Under the pieces are notes generated by a model. It searched no databases. It saw only the letters and a program-made list of their open reading frames with translations, and had not been told where the DNA came from. The translations under genes were made by a program, and so were the position numbers. Positions 1-6,464 of a stretch of DNA of 12,495 nt are shown piece after piece. Source of the stretch: Pseudomonadota bacterium (GTDB taxonomy: Bacteria > Pseudomonadota > Alphaproteobacteria > Rhizobiales > Hyphomicrobiaceae); NCBI GenBank assembly GCA_023423275.1, contig JAFAFW010000091.1:1-12495 (forward strand). Reading direction: 5' to 3'. Positions within the stretch are counted from its first letter, which is position 1, and every line of letters begins with the position of its first letter.

Positions 1-287
1 ACTGCCATAGCAATAATACCCAATACCCTTGGTACACTAATGTTCAGCCTTTGGGTTGGTTCATGGCAGATCATATAACCGAAGGAAAAGAGAAATTGAA
101 CTTTGATGATTTGCCAAATTACAGCCCGAGAAGGATAAACTCAAAGTTTAGCCAGATTATTGAGCAAATCGAGAAAGGTAAAATGCCGTTGAGTTCATAT
201 ACGTGGATGCATGGGGGTGCTCGTCTAAGCATGGAAGATAAGAAGCTGTTAGTTGAATACTTTAACTCGTTGATGGATAATGAATAA
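1..287 (+). CDS. Haem-binding-domain protein, 5' truncated by the window edge
   Basis: The frame is open from the first base and continues through 287 (stop TAA 285-287), so the start lies outside the window. The visible part opens with (Y/H/N/D)-C-H-S-N-N-T followed by YPWY, then a helical stretch ending with MPLSSYTWMHGGARL and a final helix. This is the C-terminal part of the Haem_bd type small domain, whose full motif is CxxCHSNNT; the first cysteine would fall just off the left edge. The CH pair would be the covalent haem attachment site, which implies a periplasmic or membrane-anchored c-type protein in the full gene. An internal ATG at 51 is not the real start, because the haem motif lies upstream of it in the same frame. 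Family members often stand near copper or respiratory genes in Bacteroidota (from memory). Partner and function are unknown. Confidence 0.82.
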   Translation, partial: CHSNNTQYPWYTNVQPLGWFMADHITEGKEKLNFDDLPNYSPRRINSKFSQIIEQIEKGKMPLSSYTWMHGGARLSMEDKKLLVEYFNSLMDNE

Positions 288-359
288 GTTTAGAGTGTTA
301 ATAGTACAGACGGTTCCTTCGGAAATAGACTCAAAACGTAAATTTTAATAACAGGAAAA

Positions 360-1862
360 GTGGAAAACCAATCTAATATCTTAAAATACAAACATCTCGG
401 AATCTACACTCAAAACGAGAATGTAGTATATATGCATGAAAACTGCCACGTTTGTGCTTCAGAAGGCTTTGAGGCACTTACCCGAATTAGAATATCCACT
501 GCAACGGACTCAATCGTAGCAAGTCTTAATGTAATTTCATCCAATCTTCTATTGACTGATGAAATTGGGTTATCGGACGCCGCAGCAAAAAAACTGAATG
601 TTTCCCCAAATGAAACTTTGTATGTTTCACATTTGGAACCTATTAAATCTTTAAGCCACGTACGGGCAAAAATCTACAATCAGAAACTGGATTACTTGGC
701 GTACAATGAAATCATTACGGATATAGTTCAGGGCAATTATTCCAATATCGACCTCACAGCATTTATCACCGCCTGTGCCGGAAATAGAATGGATCTTGAT
801 GAAATCACCTATCTTACAAAAGCCATGATTGCTTCTGGTATGCAATTGCACTGGAACAAGGAGATTGTTGTTGATAAGCATTGCATCGGAGGGTTACCAG
901 GCAATAGAACAACACCGTTGGTAGTTGCCATTGTTACTGCCTTTGGCCTTACAATGCCCAAAACGTCTTCCCGTGCCATTACCTCGCCTGCCGGTACTGC
1001 AGATACCATGGAAGTATTTACCAATGTAACGCTTTCCCCTGAAAAAATAAAAGAAGTGGTTCATAAGGAAGGGGGGTGTATCGTTTGGGGTGGAACAGCC
1101 CAGTTAAGCCCGGCAGATGATCTGCTGATAAAAATCGAAAAAGCCCTCGATATAGATAGCGAGGGACAGCTAATTGCTTCGGTACTCTCAAAAAAAGCAG
1201 CGGCGGGTTCCACGCACGTTGTTATAGATATTCCTGTAGGTGAAACTGCAAAAATGAGAAGTACAAAAATGGCGCAGGAATTACAGGATCATATGGAAGC
1301 AATAGGCAAAGAAGTGGGATTGAATGTAAAAGTAATAATTACAGACGGTTCCCAACCTGTGGGGAGGGGAATTGGCCCAGCGCTTGAAGCCATTGATATC
1401 TTGAAAGTGCTGAAAAATGAAGCCGATGCCCCTAAAGACTTGACAGAAAGATCATTGCTTTTAGCTGGAGAACTATTGGAGCTTTCGGGAAAAGTCGATT
1501 CGGGAACCGGATACCAAACAGCGAAGCAAGTGTTAGAATCGGGTAAAGCTTATAAAAAATTTATTTCCATCTGCAAAGCCCAAGGTCGCTTCTCACAACC
1601 TGTTTTAGCACACTATAAAAATGAAGTTAGAGCCGAAAAGCCGGGAGTTCTGCAAGTAATTGATAACAGAAAAATTGCAAAACTCGCCAAACTTTCGGGT
1701 GCACCTCAATCTAAATCCGCAGGGATTCATTTAAATGTCCGTCTGGGAGAAAATATTGAAAAGGGCCAGCTACTATATACTATTTATGCAGAATCCAAAG
1801 GCGAGCTTAATTATGCTTTGGAATATAAAAACCATCACGACAATATTATAACCTTAATTTAA
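360..1862 (+). CDS. AMP phosphorylase (archaeal-type member of the thymidine phosphorylase family)
   Basis: A 500-residue protein of the pyrimidine nucleoside phosphorylase fold, close to the roughly 500 residues of archaeal AMP phosphorylases and longer than DeoA thymidine phosphorylase (about 440). The AMP-phosphorylase signatures are present: DKHCIGGLPGNRTTP at residue 172 onward and PKTSSRAITSPAGTAD at 200-215, where true thymidine phosphorylases have KHSTGG and a GHTGGT-like motif. The extra N-terminal domain (about 1-85) is also present and carries a C29-H-V-C32 pair. Expected reaction: NMP plus phosphate gives free base plus ribose 1,5-bisphosphate, in the cytosol. The start is GTG at 360: an in-frame TAA at 339-341 leaves no earlier ATG, GTG or TTG, and an AGGAA run (353-357) lies just upstream, though unusually close. 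The PRPP synthetase gene begins 10 bases after the stop. Automatic pipelines tend to call such proteins thymidine phosphorylase, which the motifs argue against. Confidence 0.9.
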   Translation: MENQSNILKYKHLGIYTQNENVVYMHENCHVCASEGFEALTRIRISTATDSIVASLNVISSNLLLTDEIGLSDAAAKKLNVSPNETLYVSHLEPIKSLSHVRAKIYNQKLDYLAYNEIITDIVQGNYSNIDLTAFITACAGNRMDLDEITYLTKAMIASGMQLHWNKEIVVDKHCIGGLPGNRTTPLVVAIVTAFGLTMPKTSSRAITSPAGTADTMEVFTNVTLSPEKIKEVVHKEGGCIVWGGTAQLSPADDLLIKIEKALDIDSEGQLIASVLSKKAAAGSTHVVIDIPVGETAKMRSTKMAQELQDHMEAIGKEVGLNVKVIITDGSQPVGRGIGPALEAIDILKVLKNEADAPKDLTERSLLLAGELLELSGKVDSGTGYQTAKQVLESGKAYKKFISICKAQGRFSQPVLAHYKNEVRAEKPGVLQVIDNRKIAKLAKLSGAPQSKSAGIHLNVRLGENIEKGQLLYTIYAESKGELNYALEYKNHHDNIITLI

Positions 1863-1872
1863 AGAACATACT

Positions 1873-2766
1873 ATGAACACGATATTATTTAGTCTTCCGG
1901 GAAATGAAGAACTCACAGCGCTTTTGGCAAAAAAAATGAATGCGGAAATTGGCAATGTGACGTTTCGCAAATTTCCAGACGGAGAAACCTATACCCGTAT
2001 CTTATCTGATGTTAAAGACAAACGTGTGGTACTAATCTGTACTTTACATGAACCTGATGAAAAATTGTTGCCACTTTACTTTTTAAGCCATACGGCAAAG
2101 TCGCTAGGTGCGAAATGTACCTGTTTGGTAGTTCCATACCTCGCATATATGCGACAGGACAAAGTTTTTAATGAGGGTGAAGGAGTAACCTCTGGTTTTT
2201 TTGGAAAATTAGTTTCTGGTTTTGCCGATAGCATTATCACAGTTGATCCCCACTTGCATCGAATAAGTTCTTTGGAAGAAGTTTATGACATTCCAAATAA
2301 AGTCGTCCGTGCAGCAGATGCTATTTCAGAATGGATAATTGAAAACATCGAAAACCCTGTCCTTATAGGTCCAGATTCTGAAAGCGAGCAATGGGTTTCA
2401 GAAGTTGCGAAGAATGCGGGAGCACCATTTACGGTACTGCAAAAGGTGCGTCATGGAGACCGTGAAGTGGAGGTTTCTGTCCCCGAGGTGGGTAGATACA
2501 AAGATCATACCCCTGTTTTAGTGGATGACATAATCTCAACTGCACGCACAATGATTGAAACTGTGGAACATTTGAAAATTGCTGGAATGAAACCACCGAT
2601 ATGTATAGGCATACACGCTGTTTTTTCGGGTAATGCCTATCAGGAATTAATGGATACCGGAGTGAACAACATAGTAACCTGTAACACCATTCCACACCCT
2701 TCAAATGCTATTGATTTGAGTAATGTATTGGCAAAAGAGGTAAAACAAATAATGGACCAGATATGA
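1873..2766 (+). CDS. prs: Ribose-phosphate pyrophosphokinase (PRPP synthetase), archaeal-like short form
   Basis: A 297-residue tandem phosphoribosyltransferase-fold protein, nearer the archaeal enzymes (about 285) than bacterial class I Prs (about 315). Visible elements in order are KFPDGE (33-38; FSDGE in standard enzymes), PYLAYMRQDK (the ATP-site RQD motif), VDPHLHR (catalytic His region), a flexible-loop K-x-R in QKVRHGDREV, and the PRPP loop VDDIISTARTM (217-227). The reaction is ribose 5-phosphate plus ATP to PRPP plus AMP, in the cytosol. The oddity is the PRPP loop: the usual DD-x(3)-TGGT has Ala-Arg in place of Gly-Gly. This may be a property of the bacterial subfamily or may change kinetics or substrate. 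The gene follows AMP phosphorylase by 10 bases and is almost certainly cotranscribed. A second housekeeping prs elsewhere in the genome is likely. It could act on the base or ribose products of the upstream enzyme, which is inference. Confidence 0.9.
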   Translation: MNTILFSLPGNEELTALLAKKMNAEIGNVTFRKFPDGETYTRILSDVKDKRVVLICTLHEPDEKLLPLYFLSHTAKSLGAKCTCLVVPYLAYMRQDKVFNEGEGVTSGFFGKLVSGFADSIITVDPHLHRISSLEEVYDIPNKVVRAADAISEWIIENIENPVLIGPDSESEQWVSEVAKNAGAPFTVLQKVRHGDREVEVSVPEVGRYKDHTPVLVDDIISTARTMIETVEHLKIAGMKPPICIGIHAVFSGNAYQELMDTGVNNIVTCNTIPHPSNAIDLSNVLAKEVKQIMDQI

Positions 2767-2919
2767 TTAAGTAGAACTTCAGAAAAAAACATTTTAAAGA
2801 AAGTAAATCAGTAAAAGTTATAACAAAAGCAAGAAAAAATGTAATAGCTCACTGTAAATGATTCAATATCTTTATATTAATAAACAGAAAAGAGAAATTC
2901 TAACTCTAAACTAAAAATC
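2767..2919 (+). other. 153-base AT-rich intergenic stretch, possible weak promoter
   Basis: This is the longest gap in the left half and is strongly A-rich, with no credible coding frame. TATCTTTA at 2867-2874 resembles the Bacteroidota -7 box (TAnnTTTG), but no TTTG lies at the expected -33 distance, so a separate promoter for the small membrane-protein genes is possible but not demonstrated. No terminator-like hairpin with a T-run follows the PRPP synthetase gene, so read-through from upstream is equally likely. Confidence 0.25.
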
Positions 2920-3135
2920 ATGAAACATCTATGGATGATTATTGGATGTATCCTTCCACTATTATTGATTTTTTTAGCTCCCGCATTAGGGCTGAGCTCA
3001 CAAGTTTCAATGTTTATTTTCATTGTATTCATGTTTGCCTGCCATTTATTAATGCCGATGCTTCATGGCAGTCACGATCACAAGCAACAAAATTCAGAAA
3101 CTACTAAATCAGAAAAAAAACATGGACACCATTAA
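2920..3135 (+). CDS. DUF2933-type small membrane protein with His-rich tail
   Basis: A 71-residue protein with two hydrophobic segments (about 4-25 and 29-48) joined by a short GLSSQ turn, followed by a hydrophilic tail beginning HGSHDH and ending KKHGHH. The pattern matches the DUF2933 family of tiny inner-membrane proteins, common in metal-resistance neighbourhoods (from memory). The tail has six histidines and could bind Cu or another soft metal, or sit as an accessory to a transporter; the biochemical role is unknown. The last 14 bases overlap the start of the next gene, which suggests translational coupling. The ATG at 2920 is preceded by an A-rich leader and fits the family N-terminus. 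Confidence 0.8.
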   Translation: MKHLWMIIGCILPLLLIFLAPALGLSSQVSMFIFIVFMFACHLLMPMLHGSHDHKQQNSETTKSEKKHGHH

Positions 3136-3400
3136 TGTTAAAAGGTTCGGCCTTGCAACAGGGCTTACTGCAACACTGCTTTATGTTGGTTGTATTTTGG
3201 TAATGGCCACCGTGGGTCATAGTGGCACAGTTTCATTTTTCAACGGTATTCTTCATGGTATAGACACAACGTCAATTATCCGGACGGATGTTTCTTTTTG
3301 GGAAGTATGTATGGGTATTGTTGAAATTTTTATTATCGGTTGGCTGGTGGGTTCGTGTATTGCAGCTATTTATAATATCAGTTCAAAAACCAAATTGTAG
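3122..3400 (+). CDS. DUF5676-type small membrane protein
   Basis: A 92-residue protein beginning MDTINVKRFGLATG, with two membrane segments: about 10-30, and about 62-84 containing IIGWLVGSCIAAIYN. The loop between holds an FFNGILHGID segment. The composition and the IIGWLVG...AAIYN ending match DUF5676. The ATG at 3122 is preferred over an in-frame ATG at 3065, because the extra 19 residues are only the out-of-frame reading of the preceding gene's tail and are hydrophilic, unlike the family. The start lies inside the 3' end of the DUF2933 gene (14-base overlap), and the stop is 2 bases before the GAPDH start, so all three should be on one message. DUF2933 and DUF5676 probably work as a pair in the membrane; the function is unknown. 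Confidence 0.8.
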   Translation: MDTINVKRFGLATGLTATLLYVGCILVMATVGHSGTVSFFNGILHGIDTTSIIRTDVSFWEVCMGIVEIFIIGWLVGSCIAAIYNISSKTKL

Positions 3401-3402
3401 TT

Positions 3403-4434
3403 ATGAAAAAGATCAAAGTAGCCATCAATGGGTATGGCGTAATAGGGAAACGGGTAGCAGATGCTGTCAGCCTTCAGGATGACATGGAATTAATCGGTGT
3501 GTGTGATGTTGTTACAGATTGGCGCATCAAAATGGCAGTAAGTAAAAGTTACCTTGTTTACGGTTTTGACCAAGCAGTCAGTAATCAAATGAAGGAAGTC
3601 GGGATTCCGGTAGTAGGCAGTTTGGATGATATGTTGCAGGCAGCCGATATTGTAATTGATTGTACACCAAAAAAGATAGCGTCCCAAAACCTTCCAAAAT
3701 ATAGGCTAATGGGTATAAAATTTATTGTACACGGAGGAGAAAAACATGAAACCACGGGGCACTCTTTTAGCGCGGAAAACAATTATGAAACTGCCATCGG
3801 ACGTGAAAGCACTCGCGTTGTATCTTGCAATACAACTTCTATTGTGCGTACGCTTACGGCATTAAAAAATGCCGGACTGCTAAAGAAAGCAAGAGGCACA
3901 TTGCTTCGAAGAGCAACCGACCCATGGGAAAGTCATTTAAATGGTATAATGAATACCCTCGTTCCTGAAAAAGATATACCCAGCCACCAGGGGCCGGATG
4001 CACAAACGATTGATCCTTCTTTGGATGTAATTACTACCGCTATTAAAGTGCCGCAAACCCTAAGCCACCTTCATTACTGGAATGTGCAGCTTTCCCGGCA
4101 GGCGGCAAAAGATGAAGTATTGCAGGCATTCGCCAATTCCACCAGAATAGCTATGATTAATTACAGCGATGGGCTGCCAGCCAACAATACGGTGAAAGAA
4201 CTGATGCTTGAAATGGGTCGTCCGTATGGCGATATGTATGAAGTAGCTGTATGGAAAGATATGCTGAAAGTACAGGGCGATGAATTGTTTTATGCTTACA
4301 TAGTGGACAATCAGGCCATCGTAATCCCCGAAACCATAGATGCTATCCGTGCATTGACTGGAATAGAACCTAATGCTGAAAAGTCAATTATAAAGACGAA
4401 CGCGAGCCTTGGCATAAAGCAAAGTTTTTATTAG
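3403..4434 (+). CDS. Type II (archaeal-type) glyceraldehyde-3-phosphate dehydrogenase
   Basis: A 343-residue protein, the normal size for type II GAPDH. It starts with a Rossmann nucleotide loop (INGYGVIGKR, glycines at 10, 12 and 15) and has the type II catalytic cysteine in SCNTTS at Cys142, with RRATDP and LSHLHYWNV downstream; the latter corresponds to the catalytic-His region of archaeal enzymes. It interconverts glyceraldehyde 3-phosphate and 1,3-bisphosphoglycerate with NAD(P), often favouring NADPH and gluconeogenesis in archaea. Bacteria normally use the unrelated-in-detail type I enzyme (SCTTNC), so this is probably a transferred extra copy. It starts 2 bases after the DUF5676 stop, so it is translationally linked to the small membrane-protein pair. 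Cofactor preference cannot be read reliably from the sequence. Confidence 0.9.
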   Translation: MKKIKVAINGYGVIGKRVADAVSLQDDMELIGVCDVVTDWRIKMAVSKSYLVYGFDQAVSNQMKEVGIPVVGSLDDMLQAADIVIDCTPKKIASQNLPKYRLMGIKFIVHGGEKHETTGHSFSAENNYETAIGRESTRVVSCNTTSIVRTLTALKNAGLLKKARGTLLRRATDPWESHLNGIMNTLVPEKDIPSHQGPDAQTIDPSLDVITTAIKVPQTLSHLHYWNVQLSRQAAKDEVLQAFANSTRIAMINYSDGLPANNTVKELMLEMGRPYGDMYEVAVWKDMLKVQGDELFYAYIVDNQAIVIPETIDAIRALTGIEPNAEKSIIKTNASLGIKQSFY

Positions 4435-4481
4435 TCGGAAAACAAAAGAAATAAGCAATCATATAATTAAAACGGAATAGT

Positions 4482-5585
4482 ATGAAAAAGAAATGGGCTT
4501 TGTATCTCGGAAATATTTTAGGCATAAAGGTGTTTATTCATTGGACGTTTGTGATACTTCTGGCTTGGGTATTCCTGATGCACACACAAATGGGTCATGG
4601 CTTTTCGGAAGCAATATGGGGAGTAGTTTTTATCCTTGCTTTGTTTGTTTGTGTGATATTTCATGAATTTGGACACGCTCTTACAGCTAAGCGGTACAAT
4701 ATTCAGACTAAAGATGTTACGGTTTACCCTATTGGTGGTGTCGCTACTCTTGAAAGCATGCCGAGAAAACCAAAACAGGAATTGATGGTGGCATTTGCAG
4801 GTCCCGCCGTTAATATCGTTATTGCTGCTGGTCTGTGGATATATATGCAGCTTTCTGCTACGATGCCTGATTGGACTGTGCTAAAAAACGTGGATCACAT
4901 GCAAACCGAGTCTTTTGTTTTCAATCTCTTTGTAGCAAATATCATTTTGGCAGTATTTAACCTTATACCGGCTTTTCCAATGGACGGTGGCAGGGTATTG
5001 CGAGCGCTTCTTGCTTTCAAAATGGATAGATCCAAGGCCACACGAATTGCTGCCGAAGTAGGTCAATTTCTAGCAATTTTGTTAGTTTTCCTGGGCTTTT
5101 TCTTTAATTTCTGGCTTGTTTTTATCGGATTGTTTATATACCTAGGAGCCAGTAGCGAAGCTACTTATGAAGCTACACACAGCATACTGGAAGGCTATGA
5201 TGTTCGAAAAGTGTTGATGACACGGTTTACTACCCTGCTTCCAAACGACAGCCTTGAAAAAGCAGTTCAGATACTGCTCGACGGGAAGGAGCAGGATTTT
5301 CTTGTCGCTACAGATGGCAAAGTTCAGGGCGTGCTTTCGCGGAAAGAACTGATACAGGGGTTGTCTGCTTTCGGAAAATCGTCTCCTGTAAGGAACAGCA
5401 TGCGGACGGACTTCACAATACTTTCACCGGAGATGAGCCTGCAGGACGTTTTCTCAAACATGACAACAAAGGGTTATAAGGTTTATCCAGTACAGGATAA
5501 AGGCGTACTGGTTGGCATGGTAGATAAAGAAAATATAAGTGAATTGATTTTGGTGCAACAAGCCTTATCAGGAAAGAAAAGTTAA
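4482..5585 (+). CDS. Site-2 protease family (M50) membrane metalloprotease with C-terminal CBS pair
   Basis: A 367-residue protein. The N-terminal two-thirds is an M50 intramembrane zinc protease: HEFGH at 61-65 supplies two zinc ligands and the general base, and N160-LIPAFPMDGG (160-170) supplies the third ligand Asp168. Several hydrophobic segments surround them (about 16-36, 45-60, 94-117, 146-165, 186-220). Residues about 246-300 and 305-360 form two CBS domains, which in this subfamily usually bind adenine nucleotides and gate the protease. The substrate is unknown: the classical targets are membrane anti-sigma factors, and none is visible in the window. The start at ATG 4482 matches the typical N-terminus (an amphipathic GxxxGIxVFIHWTF). 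It follows the GAPDH gene by 47 bases. CBS nucleotide sensing would suit a cluster built around AMP and PRPP, but this is inference. Confidence 0.9.
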   Translation: MKKKWALYLGNILGIKVFIHWTFVILLAWVFLMHTQMGHGFSEAIWGVVFILALFVCVIFHEFGHALTAKRYNIQTKDVTVYPIGGVATLESMPRKPKQELMVAFAGPAVNIVIAAGLWIYMQLSATMPDWTVLKNVDHMQTESFVFNLFVANIILAVFNLIPAFPMDGGRVLRALLAFKMDRSKATRIAAEVGQFLAILLVFLGFFFNFWLVFIGLFIYLGASSEATYEATHSILEGYDVRKVLMTRFTTLLPNDSLEKAVQILLDGKEQDFLVATDGKVQGVLSRKELIQGLSAFGKSSPVRNSMRTDFTILSPEMSLQDVFSNMTTKGYKVYPVQDKGVLVGMVDKENISELILVQQALSGKKS

Positions 5586-5586
5586 C

Positions 5587-5607
5587 TAAGCCTATCAATC
5601 TGGCTTA
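5587..5607 (+). repeat. Short inverted repeat between the protease gene and the exported-protein gene
   Basis: TAAGCC (5587-5592) pairs perfectly with GGCTTA (5602-5607) around a 9-base loop. It begins 1 base after the protease stop and lies 17 bases before the next start. An A-run, not a T-run, follows, so it is not a standard + strand terminator. It could be an mRNA stabilising or processing hairpin, or chance. Confidence 0.3.
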
Positions 5608-5624
5608 AAGAAAAAAAACGAGAT

Positions 5625-6296
5625 ATGAATAAATCAATTTATAGCATATTATTTTTCACTCTGTTCCTATTTCCTTTTGCGACATTGAAAGCTCAGGACA
5701 ATGCAATGTTGATTGAGCAAATAGAAGGCAAAAAGATAACAAGAGAAAGTTTTGACAAAAAGGGAAAACTTACAGGGAAGCAAATATTTACTGCCGGAAA
5801 AATGGCCCGAAGGGGCGGGACTTTCTTTATAAACATCAAAACTGAACTTTATGACGAAGCACAGAAGTTAGAGTCAACCTACACGACCAATTATGAGTGC
5901 CGTCCCGAAGACGCTGACGTGCTTTTATCGGTCTTTGCAATCAATCCCAAAAAGAGGAAGGTCAGGGTGTCCGTGAAATCCGGGGATTTTAAAAAACTTT
6001 ATGCTTTAGCGGCTGATGAAATGATACGCAGTATGAGTTTGACGATGTATGTGGAAACAGGCATTATCAATTTCCTTGGGTCAAAAAACAATGTAGATGT
6101 CACCAATCGTGTGCTCATTAAAGAAAATAACAACCTGAAGATTACAGAAAAAATTTCCATTAAAGCTTATCTAATGGGCATACAGGTAAGAACAATTAAT
6201 TATGACGTAACGGAATATTTAACGCTTTCGGGTTTATTGCAGAAGCAGGAATTTAAACAAGCGAACGGTGGTTATTTTACTGTTAGCTATAAATAA
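5625..6296 (+). CDS. Exported protein of unknown function (possibly TapB/DUF3108-like)
   Basis: A 223-residue protein with a clear signal peptide: a hydrophobic core (about 5-20) and a LKA-Q type cleavage site near residue 23/24. There is no lipobox cysteine, so a soluble periplasmic or surface product is expected. The mature part is beta-rich, with a SFDKKGKLTGKQIF segment, a YDEAQKLESTYTTNYEC segment with a lone Cys, and a KVRVSVKSGD strand. The alternating pattern recalls the TapB/DUF3108-like fold of Bacteroidota, but I recognise this only loosely. No catalytic motif was found. Its place between the membrane protease and the aldolase suggests it belongs to the same operon, as an envelope component. 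The start at 5625 is fixed by the signal peptide. Confidence 0.7.
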   Translation: MNKSIYSILFFTLFLFPFATLKAQDNAMLIEQIEGKKITRESFDKKGKLTGKQIFTAGKMARRGGTFFINIKTELYDEAQKLESTYTTNYECRPEDADVLLSVFAINPKKRKVRVSVKSGDFKKLYALAADEMIRSMSLTMYVETGIINFLGSKNNVDVTNRVLIKENNNLKITEKISIKAYLMGIQVRTINYDVTEYLTLSGLLQKQEFKQANGGYFTVSYK

Positions 6297-6322
6297 AATC
6301 AACTTGGAATGGCACATAAAAA

Positions 6323-6343
6323 CAAGAAGCAGTTAAGTTCTTG
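6323..6343 (+). repeat. Short inverted repeat upstream of the aldolase gene
   Basis: CAAGAA (6323-6328) pairs with TTCTTG (6338-6343) around a 9-base loop, within the 168-base gap between the exported-protein stop and the likely aldolase start. No T-run follows. An 11-codon frame (ATG 6310, opening MAHKNKK) crosses it and does not look like a gene. The role is unclear and chance is possible. Confidence 0.25.
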
Positions 6344-6464
6344 AGCAAAAGGATTTTGAGAGCAACGGGTTGGTCTAGTTATGCACTTTCCGGAATTGAA
6401 ACCGATACGGCAACGTCCTTTTCCAAAACAAATAGAAGTTTATGAATTAAGTAAAGTTAAAAAA

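Noticed and set aside
305..1352. A 13-base identical segment at 305-317 and 1340-1352, hinting at a partial duplication of AMP phosphorylase
   Set aside because: In about 12.5 kb roughly one 13-base match is expected by chance, and the flanks do not continue the similarity in a coding frame.
360..1862. Annotation as thymidine phosphorylase DeoA
   Set aside because: The KHCIGGLPGNRTT and SSRAITSPAGTAD signatures and the extra N-terminal domain fit AMP phosphorylase better.
2429..2704. Minus-strand open frame of 91 codons inside the PRPP synthetase gene
   Set aside because: It is the antisense shadow of a well-recognised gene. The translation has a low-complexity, Cys/His/Pro-skewed composition and no family resemblance.
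3065..3121. Longer start for the DUF5676 gene
   Set aside because: The extra residues come from out-of-frame reading of the DUF2933 tail and do not fit the family N-terminus. ATG 3122 does.
5587..5607. Rho-independent terminator after the protease gene
   Set aside because: The stem is only 6 pairs and an A-run, not a T-run, follows on the + strand.
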